Shown: positions 9,644 through 18,757, counted from the stretch's first letter. The stretch is 64,000 nt of DNA from Hymenobacter chitinivorans DSM 11115 (GCF_002797555.1 NZ_PGFA01000002.1:620001-684000), one strand, 5' to 3'. The notes: generated from the letters alone by a model not told the origin. Translations and numbers: made by a program.

Positions 9644-12076
9644 ATGTTTAAAAACTACCTGCTTGTGGCCTACCGCAACCTGGTGCGCCACAAGGGCTTT
9701 TCCTTTCTCAACATTGCCGGCCTGGCCCTGGGCCTGACGGCCTGCCTGCTCATCGGCCTCTTCGTGCACGACGAGCTGCAATTCGACCGGTTCGTGCCGG
9801 CCGCCGACCGGATTTACCGCGTCTACACTCAGCAAACCAAAACCGAAACGCCCGAAATCTTCAGCTCGGTGTCGCCCATGTTTGCCACCTCCCTCAAGCA
9901 GGAGTTTCCGGAGGTCGAGCAAACGATGCGCATTCTGATGACCGGCTCCAGCCTGAATCTGCTGGAAGTAGGCGAGAAGAAAATCTACGTCGAGGACGGC
10001 ATAATTGCGGACTCCACCTTTTTCAGCATTTTTCAGCTGCCCTTTAAGTACGGCTCGGCCGCCGGCGCCCTGGACGGCACCACGTCGGTGGTGCTGGCCG
10101 AGGACGTGGCCCGCACCTTTTTCGGGGACGTAAACCCCGTCGGCCAGGAGCTGAAGATCAATAAGTCGACCCTGGTGGTGAAGGGCGTGCTGCAAAACGG
10201 CCTCGACAAGTTTCACCGCAAAGTCAACTACATTCTCCCGATGGCCGCGGCGCAGCTGCCCAAGCCGCGCATGAGCAATTGGGGCTGGCAGCAGTTTTAC
10301 ACCTACGTCAAGCTCCGGCCCGGCGCCGACGCCCGCCAAACCCAGGCCAAGCTGCAGCGCTACCTCGTGGAGAAAGTGCAGCCCACGCTGAGCGAGAAGG
10401 ACAAGCTCACTGCAGTGCCGTATCTGCAGCCTCTGCGCGAGGTGCACCTGTACTCGGCCAGCTTCAAGTACGACTCGGCCATCAAGGGCAACATCACCTA
10501 CGTGAAGGCCCTGGCGCTTATTGCGGGCTTTATTCTGTTGATTGCGGGCTTCAACTTCGTGAACCTGGCCACGGCCAAATCCATGCAGCGGGCCAAGGAA
10601 GTGGGCATCCGCAAAACCATCGGGGCCAGCCAGCAGCAGCTGATGCTGCAGTTCCTGAGCGAAACGGTGCTGCTCACCCTGGCCAGCGTGGTGCTGGCCG
10701 CCGTGCTGACCTCCCTGCTGCTGCCCTCGCTCAACGCTTTTACCGGCAAGACCATGACCTTTGACGTGCTTCGCAATCCGGCCCTGCTCGGCGGGCTGGC
10801 CCTGCTCACGGTGGTAGTGGGCCTGGTGGCGGGCTTTTACCCGGCCCTGGTGCTGTCGAGCTTTCAGCCGGTGAAAGTGCTGAAAAGCGCGGTGGTTACC
10901 GACGGTATCTTCGGCCGGGTGCAGTGGCTGCGGCACGGCCTGATAGTGGTGCAGTTTGCCCTGTCGGTCTTCCTGATTGTGTGCGCCCTGGTCGTGTTCC
11001 GGCAGGTGTCGTATCTGCACAACAAGGATTTGGGCTTCAACCGGGAGCAAATCATGTTTTTCCCCATGCGGGGCGAGAACATGACCAAGCACTACGAAAC
11101 CTTCAAGCACGAGCTCCAGCAGGTGCCCGGGGTGGCGGCCGTCAGCATCGGCTACGGCTTCCCCGGCGACCAGGTGGCCGGCGACGGGCTGCAGGTGCCC
11201 ACCAACGGCGAAATGAAAGAGCACTCCGTTACCCAGCTGATGGTGGACTACGACTACATCAAGACCCTGGGGTTGCAGCTAGTGGCCGGCCGCGACTTTT
11301 CCCGGGCGCTGAGTACCGACCAGGACCACGGCTTTATCCTGAACGAAACGGCCGTGCGCGAATTTGGCTTCGGCAGCCCCCAGCAGGCCCTGGGCCAGAA
11401 GGTGCAGTGGCCCGTATGGAACGAGAAAAACCCCGATTCGCTCAAAGTAGGCCAGATTATCGGCGTGGTCAAGGACTTTCATTACAAGAGCCTCTACGAC
11501 CGGTTGGAGCCGGCCGTGCTGCAGATTTTTCCGCCGGCTTACTGGAAAGTGGCCGTCAAGCTCAAGGCCGACAACCTGGGCAGCTCCCTGGAGGGCGTCA
11601 AGCAGGTGTGGGCCAAATTTAGCCCCGAGACGCCCATCGAGTACCGCTTCCTGGACGACAACTTCGCCCAATTGTACCAGGCCGAAGACAAGCTGCAGAC
11701 CCTGCTCTTCTCCTTTACTGGCGTGGCCATCTTCGTGGGCTGCCTCGGGCTGTTTGGGCTGGCCACCTACGCGGCCGAGCGGCGCAAAAAGGAAATCGGC
11801 ATCCGCAAAGTCCTCGGCGCCGACGTGCTGACCATCGTGGGGCTGCTCTCCCGGGAGTTTCTGCTGCTGGTCGGGGTGGCGGCCGTTATTGCCTTCCCGC
11901 TGGCCTGGCTGGCTTTGAGCCGCTGGCTGCAGGACTTTGCCTACCGCATCAGTATTCCCTGGTGGGCCTTCGGGGCGGCGGGGCTGCTGGCCGCCGCCGT
12001 GGCCTTTCTCACCGTGAGCTACCAGGCCCTGAAGGCCGCTACTACCAATCCCATCCGCAACCTGCGCGCCGACTAA
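9644..12076 (+). CDS. MacB/FtsX-family ABC permease (second copy)
   Basis: This 810-residue paralogue of the preceding permease has the same architecture. The N-terminal segment LNIAGLALGLTACLLIGLFV is followed by an extracytoplasmic domain, an FtsX block with FNFVNLATAKSMQRAKEVG, a second extracytoplasmic domain and a C-terminal block with RRKKEIGIRKVLGAD. The two permeases are clearly related but well diverged, so this is an old duplication. It is the last gene of the efflux set; a factor-independent terminator follows at 12098. A long antisense ORF over this gene is a codon-bias shadow. Confidence 0.88.
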   Translation: MFKNYLLVAYRNLVRHKGFSFLNIAGLALGLTACLLIGLFVHDELQFDRFVPAADRIYRVYTQQTKTETPEIFSSVSPMFATSLKQEFPEVEQTMRILMTGSSLNLLEVGEKKIYVEDGIIADSTFFSIFQLPFKYGSAAGALDGTTSVVLAEDVARTFFGDVNPVGQELKINKSTLVVKGVLQNGLDKFHRKVNYILPMAAAQLPKPRMSNWGWQQFYTYVKLRPGADARQTQAKLQRYLVEKVQPTLSEKDKLTAVPYLQPLREVHLYSASFKYDSAIKGNITYVKALALIAGFILLIAGFNFVNLATAKSMQRAKEVGIRKTIGASQQQLMLQFLSETVLLTLASVVLAAVLTSLLLPSLNAFTGKTMTFDVLRNPALLGGLALLTVVVGLVAGFYPALVLSSFQPVKVLKSAVVTDGIFGRVQWLRHGLIVVQFALSVFLIVCALVVFRQVSYLHNKDLGFNREQIMFFPMRGENMTKHYETFKHELQQVPGVAAVSIGYGFPGDQVAGDGLQVPTNGEMKEHSVTQLMVDYDYIKTLGLQLVAGRDFSRALSTDQDHGFILNETAVREFGFGSPQQALGQKVQWPVWNEKNPDSLKVGQIIGVVKDFHYKSLYDRLEPAVLQIFPPAYWKVAVKLKADNLGSSLEGVKQVWAKFSPETPIEYRFLDDNFAQLYQAEDKLQTLLFSFTGVAIFVGCLGLFGLATYAAERRKKEIGIRKVLGADVLTIVGLLSREFLLLVGVAAVIAFPLAWLALSRWLQDFAYRISIPWWAFGAAGLLAAAVAFLTVSYQALKAATTNPIRNLRAD

Positions 12077-12097
12077 GGCCCGGCGCCACCACCCACC

Positions 12098-12130
12098 AAG
12101 CCCCGACTTCGGCAACGAAGTCGGGGCTTT
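12098..12130 (+). terminator. Terminator of the ABC efflux operon
   Basis: A 14-bp perfect stem (AAGCCCCGACTTCG with CGAAGTCGGGGCTT) closes on a GCAA loop and is followed by T residues, 21 bp after the permease stop. Confidence 0.85.
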
Positions 12131-12315
12131 ATGCTTACGGGCTCGGCCAGAGCCGGATAAGGGCAGTGCAGGAAGTGGAGGCGCCGCCGAAAGTCGAATT
12201 CCCGTAGCGTTAGTTGCGGAATAAATGTATTATTAAAGTTCGGTTCCCGAATTCGCCGGTATTGCTTACACCCCCGCCGGCCCTTTCGCTTCGGTGTACC
12301 TCCGCCTCCCCTAAT

Positions 12316-14004
12316 ATGAAGCACTTGCTACTCCGTTTTCAATTTGTGGTAACGGCCCTGGGCCTGGCGGCGCTGGTGGCGCCCCCGGCCCAGGCCCAAA
12401 CGTCGGAGCGGCGCACCGGGCTGGGCCTGGTGGCCAACGGCCTGCAGTACCAGGGCGACTTTGGCTCCGACTACTGGAAGCTCGACAATACGCAGCTCGC
12501 GCCTGGCCTGGTCATCAATCAGTATCTGGGCAAAGGCCTGGATTTAAGCACCCAGGTGTTGTACGGGGAGCTGACTGGCCGCCGAAGCGAGAATACCCAC
12601 TTCAAAACCACGCTAATTAACGTGAATCTGGGCTTCAAGCTCAAGCTCAACAACGGCTGGGCCCTGAAGGAAAATAGCTTGATTCAGCCCTACCTGCTGG
12701 CCGCCCCGGGCTGGACCTACGCTAGCCGAACCGGGCAGTTCGGCGGGGCCCGCATCGACCTCGATAAAGGCTACGTCGACCTGTTTGCCGCCGCCGGTAT
12801 CAGTTTGCGCCTGGGGGCCGGGGTAAGCGTATTTGTGCAAAGTGGCCAGCACCTGCCGATGTACGCCAACCTCGACGGCACCGTGGAAGCAGGTACGCCC
12901 CGCTGGGCCGACCGGTTCTTGCAGCACAGCGTCGGGCTGACGTTTAACCTGGGTCAGGCCCTGGATATGGACGAAGACGGCGTGTCGGACCGCCTCGACA
13001 AGTGCGCCAATACCCCGGCTGGCGTGTTGGTGGATGACAATGGCTGCCCGCTCGACGGCGACGCCGACGGTGTGCCCGACTACCTCGACGCCTGCGCCAC
13101 CGAGGCCGGCGTGGCCGAGCTGCGCGGCTGCCCCGATAAAGACAACGACGGCGTGACCGACTCGGAAGATAACTGCCCCGACATTGCCGGCAGCATCGAC
13201 CGGCAGGGCTGCCCCGATGCCGACAGCGACGGTATCATTGACCCCGACGACAAGTGCCCCGACACGCCCGCCGGTGCTACCGTGGATGCTTCGGGCTGCC
13301 CCGTAGCCGACACCACCGACAGCACCGCCGTAGCTCCAGCGGCTCCGGTTCCCGCCCCGGCCAGCACCGATACCGACGGCGACGGAGTGCTCAACGCCGC
13401 GGACCGCTGCCCCAACAGCGCCGGACCCGCCAGCAACGGCGGGTGCCCCGAAATCAGGGCCGAAGTGCGCCGCAGCCTGCAGGCCGCCACCCGCTCCATC
13501 CGCTTCGAAACCAACAAGGCCGTGCTGCTGCCGTCCTCGTACCCCACGCTCGATGCCTTGGTACCCGTGCTGAGCGACTACCCCGACTATTCCCTCAGCA
13601 TTGCCGGCCACACCGATAACAAGGGGCCGGCTGCCTTCAACCTGGCGCTTTCCCGGGAGCGGGCCGCCGCCGCCCGGCGCTACCTGGTGGAAAAGGGCGT
13701 GGCCGAAAACCGCATCGAGATGCGTGGCTACGGCCCGCGTTACCCCATTGTAAGCAACGCCACCGACGCCGGCCGGGCCCGCAACCGCCGCGTGGAGTTC
13801 GACTTGTTTGTCAGCTCGGGCAAGAATGCGGCCCAGGCCAAATACGGTGCCCAACCAACCAGCACGCCCGCCAAAGCCGGCAAGGCCCGCTCCGTCCGCA
13901 AAAAGGCCCTCCGCAAAGCGCCGACAACCAAAACCGGCACCCGCAAGGCCGTAAGGCCGGGTACTACGGTCCGGAAGCCGGTTGCTCCCAGAGCTAAGCG
14001 CTAG
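12316..14004 (+). CDS. OmpA-family outer-membrane protein with TSP3 repeats and a basic C-terminal tail
   Basis: This is a 562-residue surface protein. A signal peptide (residues 1 to about 26, ending APPAQAQ) is followed by a beta-barrel-like domain to about residue 215. Then come calcium-binding thrombospondin type 3 repeats of the form DxDxDGVxDxxDxC (about residues 217-375, starting MDEDGVSDRLDKC). An OmpA peptidoglycan-binding domain follows, with SIAGHTDNKG and RARNRRVEFDLF. After it comes an unusual tail of about 55 residues rich in Lys, Arg, Ala and Pro. I chose the ATG at 12316 because it opens a normal signal peptide; the ORF is open 34 codons further upstream. A hairpin terminator follows at 14026. 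The function is probably structural, anchoring the outer membrane to peptidoglycan. Confidence 0.87.
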   Translation: MKHLLLRFQFVVTALGLAALVAPPAQAQTSERRTGLGLVANGLQYQGDFGSDYWKLDNTQLAPGLVINQYLGKGLDLSTQVLYGELTGRRSENTHFKTTLINVNLGFKLKLNNGWALKENSLIQPYLLAAPGWTYASRTGQFGGARIDLDKGYVDLFAAAGISLRLGAGVSVFVQSGQHLPMYANLDGTVEAGTPRWADRFLQHSVGLTFNLGQALDMDEDGVSDRLDKCANTPAGVLVDDNGCPLDGDADGVPDYLDACATEAGVAELRGCPDKDNDGVTDSEDNCPDIAGSIDRQGCPDADSDGIIDPDDKCPDTPAGATVDASGCPVADTTDSTAVAPAAPVPAPASTDTDGDGVLNAADRCPNSAGPASNGGCPEIRAEVRRSLQAATRSIRFETNKAVLLPSSYPTLDALVPVLSDYPDYSLSIAGHTDNKGPAAFNLALSRERAAAARRYLVEKGVAENRIEMRGYGPRYPIVSNATDAGRARNRRVEFDLFVSSGKNAAQAKYGAQPTSTPAKAGKARSVRKKALRKAPTTKTGTRKAVRPGTTVRKPVAPRAKR

Positions 14005-14025
14005 TCAGCACCGGCACGCCGGTAC

Positions 14026-14069
14026 AAACGTCAAAAGCCTTGGTGTAACCATCAGGGCTTTTGACGTTT
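14026..14069 (+). terminator. Terminator after the OmpA/TSP3 gene
   Basis: AAACGTCAAAAGCC (14026-14039) pairs perfectly with GGCTTTTGACGTTT (14056-14069) across a 16-nt loop, 21 bp after the stop codon. Confidence 0.75.
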
Positions 14070-14788
14070 GGCTTGAGAGCAGCGGTGGCAACCAAACTGC
14101 TGCCATACTTTGGGGAAAGCTTTGCTTACAGTATTTGGCAGAATTACCTTCATCAAGCCCACCTGCAAGGGTGCCGTTTGTTTAACCCCGTAAGCTGCTG
14201 GCTTAGTAGCCGGTGCAAAAGCAGTCTGTTCCATTATTTTTTGTCAACCAAAAGCTCCCGTGTGCGTTGAGCTTTTGGTTGAGTTATACATAGCTTCAGC
14301 ACGGTTTACTCTAGCCTATCTATTTTTCTGTAACTGCTACGTGATAGGTCAATTTATACGTGACTTCTGGCACTATCTGCGCCATGGTGACCCGCTTTCT
14401 GCGCCTTTTCCAGCTGATCCACAGGATTGGAAGTTGTTCTTAATTCGGGCGCAACGGGCCCGGCACCGCCGCAAGCGGCCGGGGCTCAAGAGAAGCAAGA
14501 AAATAGCCGCCCTACTTTCACCTAATGAGTCGCCACTGCCGGAGTAGTGGCGCCGCCCCGCGGCAAGCCTGGCTTTTCTGCCGTCTGCTTTGAAGGCAGT
14601 ACCAAGCACGAGCTATTTGCTACTGTAGCGCATTTCTACGGGGTTGGCCCATCACCAATGACCTCGGAAGCGTAGCAGGTTGCTCAGCTGCGGCAATACA
14701 GCAACCCTTGGCAGAGCGGGTAGTCCGGGCAGTGGAATGGAGAAGCTCTGCGGGGGCTTAATGCTGCCCCTTTCGGTTTAACCGGGCG
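14070..14788. other. Gene-poor stretch of about 720 bp with one hairpin
   Basis: I see no convincing gene here. A perfect 13-bp hairpin lies at 14245-14257/14269-14281 (arms CAACCAAAAGCTC and GAGCTTTTGGTTG, 11-nt loop) and could be a terminator. An open frame of 95 codons on the plus strand (14260-14547) starts with GTG inside that hairpin loop. It would encode a hydrophobic N-terminus and a basic C-terminus, but it has no recognisable homology and its codon use is unlike its neighbours. The overlapping short frames at 13982 and 14061 look random. Confidence 0.4.
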
Positions 14789-14796
14789 TACCTTTG
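14789..14796 (+). promoter_or_regulatory. TACCTTTG -7 box abutting the carboxylesterase start
   Basis: This is a perfect match to the Bacteroidota -7 consensus TAnnTTTG. It ends only 3 nt before the ATG at 14800, so transcription would start at or just inside the start codon. That implies a leaderless message. Confidence 0.55.
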
Positions 14797-14799
14797 CGT

Positions 14800-16131
14800 A
14801 TGACCTCCGCTAATTCTGCTCACTTTCACGCGCCCGCCGGCCACATTATTGGCCGGCACGACGGGGCCGTGCTGCGCGCTACCGGTATCCGCTACGCCCG
14901 GGCCGTCCGGTTTCAGGCCCCGGTAGCCGAACCACCCGCTACGGCCCCAATCCTGGCTACGGCCCCGGCTCCGGCCTGCCCGCAGGTAGCCGATTCCTTG
15001 CTGGCCCCCGCCCTGGGAAGCTTGTTTGCGGGCATCAGCTACGACGAGGACTGCCTGCGCCTTTCCGTCACGCGCCCGGCCGACTACCGCCCCGACGAGC
15101 AACTGCCGGTCGTGGTGTGGGTGCATGGCGGCTCCTACGTAACCGGGGCCGGCGACCTGCCCGTGTATGATCCGGCCGTTTGGGTGAGCGAGCAGCGCCT
15201 TGTGTTTGTGGCCGTGACGTATCGGCTGGGACTATTGGGCTTTCTGGGGCAGCAGGGCGGGGCGCCGCCCAACCTGGGCCTGCTAGACCTGCTCGAAGCC
15301 CTGCGCTGGGTGCAGCGCAATAGCCCGGCCTTCGGGGGCAACCCGGACTTGGTTACGCTGTTTGGGCAGTCGGCCGGTGCCGACGCCATTGCCCACCTGA
15401 TGGTGGCCGAAGGCGCCCAGGGCCTGTTCAGGCGCGTGATTATGCACAGCGCCCCGCTGGGGTTGTCGCGCAACCGGCAGGCAATGAGCCGGGCCATGGC
15501 CCAGGCCGCGGGCAGCTTTGAGCCCACGGCCACTATCGATGAGGTGCTGGCCCGCGAAAGTACCGTAACGCAAGCTGCTCGGCGGTTTGGCCTGAAAAGC
15601 GGCATGCCCTTCGGCACGCAGTATGGTGCCCATCCGCTGCCTGAGGAGGGTCATGTGGACAAGGCCTGGCAAGCCGCCGCGCCCGGAGTGGATGTACTGA
15701 TTGGAGCTACGGCCGAAGAAACCCGGTTTTTTGCGGTGCTCGACCCTAAGTACCGCCGTCTGCTGAGCCTGCCGCTGCTGGGGCGGCTGTTGGCGCGGCC
15801 CTTGGTGGCCATCAGTTCCCGGCTGGTGTATCTGCGGGCTACCAAAGCTTTTGCGCGCCGCCACGCCCGGGCTGGGGGCCGGGCCTACCACTTTCTGGTC
15901 TTGTTTCGGCCACCCGGTAGTGCATTTGGCGCGGCCCACACCATCGATTTGCCCTTGTTACTGGGCTCCCAGGCCAGCTGGTCGTTTGCGCCCATCCTGG
16001 GCCGGGCCACCTGGGAACAGGTGCAAGAAGCCGGCCGGCCGGTGCGGCAGCTCTGGGCCGACTTTGCCCGCAGCGGGGTGTTGCCGCCCCAAGTGGATAT
16101 TGCCGGCGTGCTACGGGTGCGGCAGCAGTAG
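14800..16131 (+). CDS. Type B carboxylesterase (alpha/beta hydrolase)
   Basis: This 443-residue esterase would hydrolyse carboxylic esters through a Ser-Glu/Asp-His triad. Seen are the N-terminal GIRYARAVRFQAP (counterpart of the family's GIPYAxPPxGxxRFxxP), the oxyanion-hole segment VVVWVHGGSYVTGAG and the nucleophile motif LFGQSAGADAI. No signal peptide is evident, so it may be cytoplasmic. I chose the ATG at 14800 over an in-frame TTG at 14794, because that TTG is part of the promoter-like box. It is somewhat shorter than the usual 500-550 residues of the family. A strong terminator follows at 16167, and the island's left attachment site lies directly behind it. Confidence 0.87.
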   Translation: MTSANSAHFHAPAGHIIGRHDGAVLRATGIRYARAVRFQAPVAEPPATAPILATAPAPACPQVADSLLAPALGSLFAGISYDEDCLRLSVTRPADYRPDEQLPVVVWVHGGSYVTGAGDLPVYDPAVWVSEQRLVFVAVTYRLGLLGFLGQQGGAPPNLGLLDLLEALRWVQRNSPAFGGNPDLVTLFGQSAGADAIAHLMVAEGAQGLFRRVIMHSAPLGLSRNRQAMSRAMAQAAGSFEPTATIDEVLARESTVTQAARRFGLKSGMPFGTQYGAHPLPEEGHVDKAWQAAAPGVDVLIGATAEETRFFAVLDPKYRRLLSLPLLGRLLARPLVAISSRLVYLRATKAFARRHARAGGRAYHFLVLFRPPGSAFGAAHTIDLPLLLGSQASWSFAPILGRATWEQVQEAGRPVRQLWADFARSGVLPPQVDIAGVLRVRQQ

Positions 16132-16166
16132 GGCTGGGGGTAATGCGGGGTTCCCGGGCAAAAACA

Positions 16167-16199
16167 AAAAGGCCTCTAGCGTGCTGCTAGAGGCCTTTT
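16167..16199. terminator. Bidirectional terminator at the left island junction
   Basis: AAAAGGCCTCTAGC and GCTAGAGGCCTTTT form a perfect 14-bp stem with a GTGCT loop. It ends 2 bp before the left 16-bp repeat. On the minus strand it is followed by TTTTTGTTTTTG, so before integration it probably ended the tRNA-Arg transcript as well as the convergent esterase transcript. Confidence 0.88.
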
Positions 16200-16200
16200 C

Positions 16201-16216
16201 TGTGGTCGTATAAGGA
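16201..16216 (+). repeat. attL: left copy of the 16-bp direct repeat
   Basis: TGTGGTCGTATAAGGA is identical to 51163-51178 and matches the 3' acceptor and T-stem end of tRNA-Arg(ACG) read on the opposite strand. Sequence similarity stops right after it, as expected of an att core. Confidence 0.87.
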
Positions 16217-16331
16217 CTCCGTACTTGTAGCATACTTGCGTACGGTTGCGCATTATTTCCAGCGTAAAGGCCGTTTAAAGGCTGCGGGGGTTGTTTGCTA
16301 GTTGCACGTTTTTGTACTGGTTTGAGGGTAA

Positions 16332-16352
16332 TGTTTTACCTGTTGTTTTACC
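16332..16352 (+). repeat. Left-end TGTTTTACC doublet (candidate integrase/Xis arm sites)
   Basis: TGTTTTACC occurs at 16332-16340 and 16344-16352, 12 bp start to start. The same doublet, in the same orientation, lies near the right end at 51088-51107. Arm-type sites on both sides of the core are typical of lambda-like tyrosine integrases. Confidence 0.5.
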
Positions 16353-16376
16353 TTTCACGGCTTGGATGTACCTTCG
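16343..16376 (+). promoter_or_regulatory. Candidate integrase promoter
   Basis: TTG (16343-16345) and TACCTTCG (16369-16376) are 23 bp apart and resemble the -33 and -7 elements of Bacteroidota, 25 bp before the integrase ATG. The -33 region coincides with the second TGTTTTACC copy, so integrase binding could repress its own gene. Confidence 0.4.
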
Positions 16377-16400
16377 TAGGGTAACAACGTCCCTAACCAC

Positions 16401-17606
16401 ATGGCAAGTGTAAAGGTACTCCTGATGGAGGAGAAGATAAATAAGGCCGGTGAGGCACCCGTGTACCTGCGCATTATTAAGGACAGGAAGCCGAAGTACA
16501 TCTCCATTGGTCTACGGGTGAAGCCGCAAGATTGGAACAGCGACTTAGGGCGTGTGAAAAAGTCGCACCCTAAAATGGCACACACAAACGCTTACCTATC
16601 TGCTAAGCTCGCCGAAGCAGATGCAACAGCGTTGGATATGCAGCGGGAGTCGAAGTTCGTTTCGCCCGTCCAAATCAAGAACACCATCATGGGGCAGTCG
16701 TCGGAGAGCTTCCTCAAGTATTTCGAAAAGCACCTGCACACGCTGGAGAAAACTGGTAAGATTAGCTCACTGACCAAAGCTGCAGCTGTGTTCTCCAAAC
16801 TCAAGGTTTTCTTGGGGACAAGCGACTTGCTCTTCGACGAGGTCACGGTCAGCTTCCTGAAGCAGTATGAGGACTACTTACACGACGAGCTGGGAAACTC
16901 GGTCAATACCATTCACTCCAACCTCAAGATCTTTCGTAAGCTCATCAACGACGCTATCCGGGAGGACTTGTTTTCCGTTGCCCGTGACCCGTTTCGGAAG
17001 TTCAAGCTCAAGTTGGAGAAGACGACTAAATCATACCTCTCAGAAGACGAGCTAGAGGCGTTGTGGACCTTGCCGTTGAAGGAGGGCCTTAAGCTTTGGC
17101 ACCATCGGAACCTGTTCGTCTTCGCTGCTTACGCGGGTGGCCTGCGGATCTCCGACCTGCTCCAGCTCAGGTGGAGCAACTTCTCGGGTACCCACATCCG
17201 TATCACGATGCAGAAGACGAACGATGCTGTATCGGTCAAGGTGCCGAACAGGGCGCTGGAGATACTGCAGCTCTACCGTCACGATGGGGGTAAGCCATCT
17301 GACTACATCTTCCCTTTTCTTCATACGTATGTCGACTACACTGACCCCAGGGCGCTGCACAGAGTCATCTCGTCGGCAACCGCTTATGCCAACAAGAACC
17401 TGAAGATCATCGCTGAGCGGGCGGGAATCGAGAAGCACATCAGTTTTCACAGTTCGCGGCACACTTTCGCAACGAGAGCCCTGACGAAGGGGGTAGCAAT
17501 TGAGTTGGTGTCCAAGCTGATGGGTCACCACTCTATCAACACGACACAGATTTACGCGAAAATCGTCAACGAGAAGCTCGACCAGGCGATGGACGCATTC
17601 AACTGA
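16401..17606 (+). CDS. int: Tyrosine recombinase / integrase of the island
   Basis: This 401-residue site-specific recombinase would excise and integrate the island at tRNA-Arg. It has an N-terminal arm-type DNA-binding domain (about residues 1-85, with RIIKDRKPKYISIGLRVKP), a SAM-like core-binding domain (about 100-205) and a C-terminal catalytic domain. The catalytic residues are all visible: Arg249 in AGGLRISDL, Lys272, His350 and Arg353 in FHSSRHTFATRA, His376 in LMGHHSINTTQ and the nucleophile Tyr385 in TTQIYAKI. The length fits the Bacteroidota transposon integrases. It lies 184 bp inside the left repeat and reads into the island. The next gene follows 5 bp after its stop. Confidence 0.95.
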   Translation: MASVKVLLMEEKINKAGEAPVYLRIIKDRKPKYISIGLRVKPQDWNSDLGRVKKSHPKMAHTNAYLSAKLAEADATALDMQRESKFVSPVQIKNTIMGQSSESFLKYFEKHLHTLEKTGKISSLTKAAAVFSKLKVFLGTSDLLFDEVTVSFLKQYEDYLHDELGNSVNTIHSNLKIFRKLINDAIREDLFSVARDPFRKFKLKLEKTTKSYLSEDELEALWTLPLKEGLKLWHHRNLFVFAAYAGGLRISDLLQLRWSNFSGTHIRITMQKTNDAVSVKVPNRALEILQLYRHDGGKPSDYIFPFLHTYVDYTDPRALHRVISSATAYANKNLKIIAERAGIEKHISFHSSRHTFATRALTKGVAIELVSKLMGHHSINTTQIYAKIVNEKLDQAMDAFN

Positions 17607-17611
17607 TATTC

Positions 17612-18529
17612 ATGAAGGAACCAAAGTCGGCTTTATTGTACTTCATGCGGCTAATAGAACGGGGAAAGCTCATCCAGCGACGCAATGCGTTTCACCACGA
17701 GTACACCCGCATGACAACATCCACACCGCGTATAGGGGAGGAGTGGAGCGAGGTCGAGTACGATGCCGAAGCAGAAACGCTTAGTTACAAACAGTCGGTT
17801 CTGTTTGAGCCCTCTGTTTCAATAACCCGCGACTTTGGGAAAGAGGTGTGTGCTCAGATACCAGAGAAGACCGAAAAGAGTATAGTTCGCATTTACAAGC
17901 AGGTGACTTCGGGGTCTCAGGCTGAGAGAACGGCCGCCTTCAAGCAGCTGATGCGGGACGTGGAGGGACTGATTAACATCGTCTCCGAACAGCAGGTGTA
18001 CCATAGGTACCCATGCGTCTTCAAAGCCCTGGTCAGCATTAAAGACTTTGCTGTCTCACATAGTCCGCTGCAATCCGGAACGAGCTCAATAGAAGCACCT
18101 ACTACTGAAGAGGAGCCGGTTGTTAGCTATCAGTACAAGTGCGTGGAGGCGGGTAGCAGCGCAGAGGACAAGGGTTTGACGAGCCGTTATCTGGGTGACT
18201 TGTTTCACAAATTACGCAGTGAGCTTCAGCTAATTGCTCCCGATACCTCAATTGAGGACTTCAGGGCGATATTCTCGGGGAAGGTTGTCCTTAAACCCGT
18301 CACGTGGACGGGGACCAACAAGCAGCTTCAGTACCTCTTCAAAACGATTGTGCCTAAGCTGAAGCTCCCTGGAGACAACAAGCCCAAAAAGTGGGTCGCG
18401 GTAGCTGCGTGTTTTGTCCATCGTAATGGCGACAGCTTCACCGCCAGTGAACTGGTGAGTACAGGAGTCAAGGATGAAAACACGCCCAAGAGGGACGAGA
18501 TTAGAGAACTCGGCAGTGTGCTCCGGTAA
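17612..18529 (+). CDS. Unknown protein co-transcribed with the integrase
   Basis: This protein of 305 residues starts 5 bp after the integrase stop, so the two are probably co-transcribed. I do not recognise a named domain. The C-terminal third (DTSIEDFRAIFSGK, then WTGTNKQLQYLFKTI, then KKWVAVAACFVHRNGDSF) recalls a recurrent C-terminal segment in hypothetical proteins of Bacteroidota mobile elements. The N-terminus is charged and has no signal peptide or membrane segment, so it should be cytoplasmic. An accessory role in recombination or regulation would fit its position but is inference. Confidence 0.75.
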   Translation: MKEPKSALLYFMRLIERGKLIQRRNAFHHEYTRMTTSTPRIGEEWSEVEYDAEAETLSYKQSVLFEPSVSITRDFGKEVCAQIPEKTEKSIVRIYKQVTSGSQAERTAAFKQLMRDVEGLINIVSEQQVYHRYPCVFKALVSIKDFAVSHSPLQSGTSSIEAPTTEEEPVVSYQYKCVEAGSSAEDKGLTSRYLGDLFHKLRSELQLIAPDTSIEDFRAIFSGKVVLKPVTWTGTNKQLQYLFKTIVPKLKLPGDNKPKKWVAVAACFVHRNGDSFTASELVSTGVKDENTPKRDEIRELGSVLR

Positions 18530-18652
18530 GCTTCGTGTAGAACTCACTACAGGGAGCGCAAAATCTGTTGCCTATTTTGGTCTAGGGGTGATGTGGTGAG
18601 AGTGGCGTACAGATAGAGCCTACGGCTTTTTCCTGTGCCAGACACCGCAGGG

Positions 18653-18706
18653 CTACTACAAGTCTACTACAGGTAGTAGTGATGGGGGTTTTGTAGAGGT
18701 GATCTA
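18653..18706. promoter_or_regulatory. CTACTAC operator cluster upstream of the excisionase-like gene
   Basis: CTACTACA occurs at 18653-18660 and 18664-18671, 11 bp (one helical turn) apart. The second copy forms a dyad with GTAGTAG (18673-18679). A further dyad, GTAGA/TCTAC, lies at 18693-18706. The palindrome GTAGTACTAC (18767-18776) sits inside the first codons of the HTH gene. The arrangement suggests cooperative binding and autoregulation. Confidence 0.5.
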
Positions 18707-18757
18707 CACGGTTATTTCGCATTGTCAAACCGAAACGACCATTTCACTTCACCCCAT

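Noticed and set aside
9611..11224. 537-codon open frame on the minus strand
   Set aside because: It is antisense to the second ABC permease, which has clear family motifs. Its His/Gln/Gly-rich translation is the usual shadow of GC-rich codon bias.
12613..13854. 413-codon frame on the minus strand rich in Gly and Val
   Set aside because: It is antisense to the TSP3/OmpA gene; the repeat-like look comes from the TSP3 repeats on the other strand.
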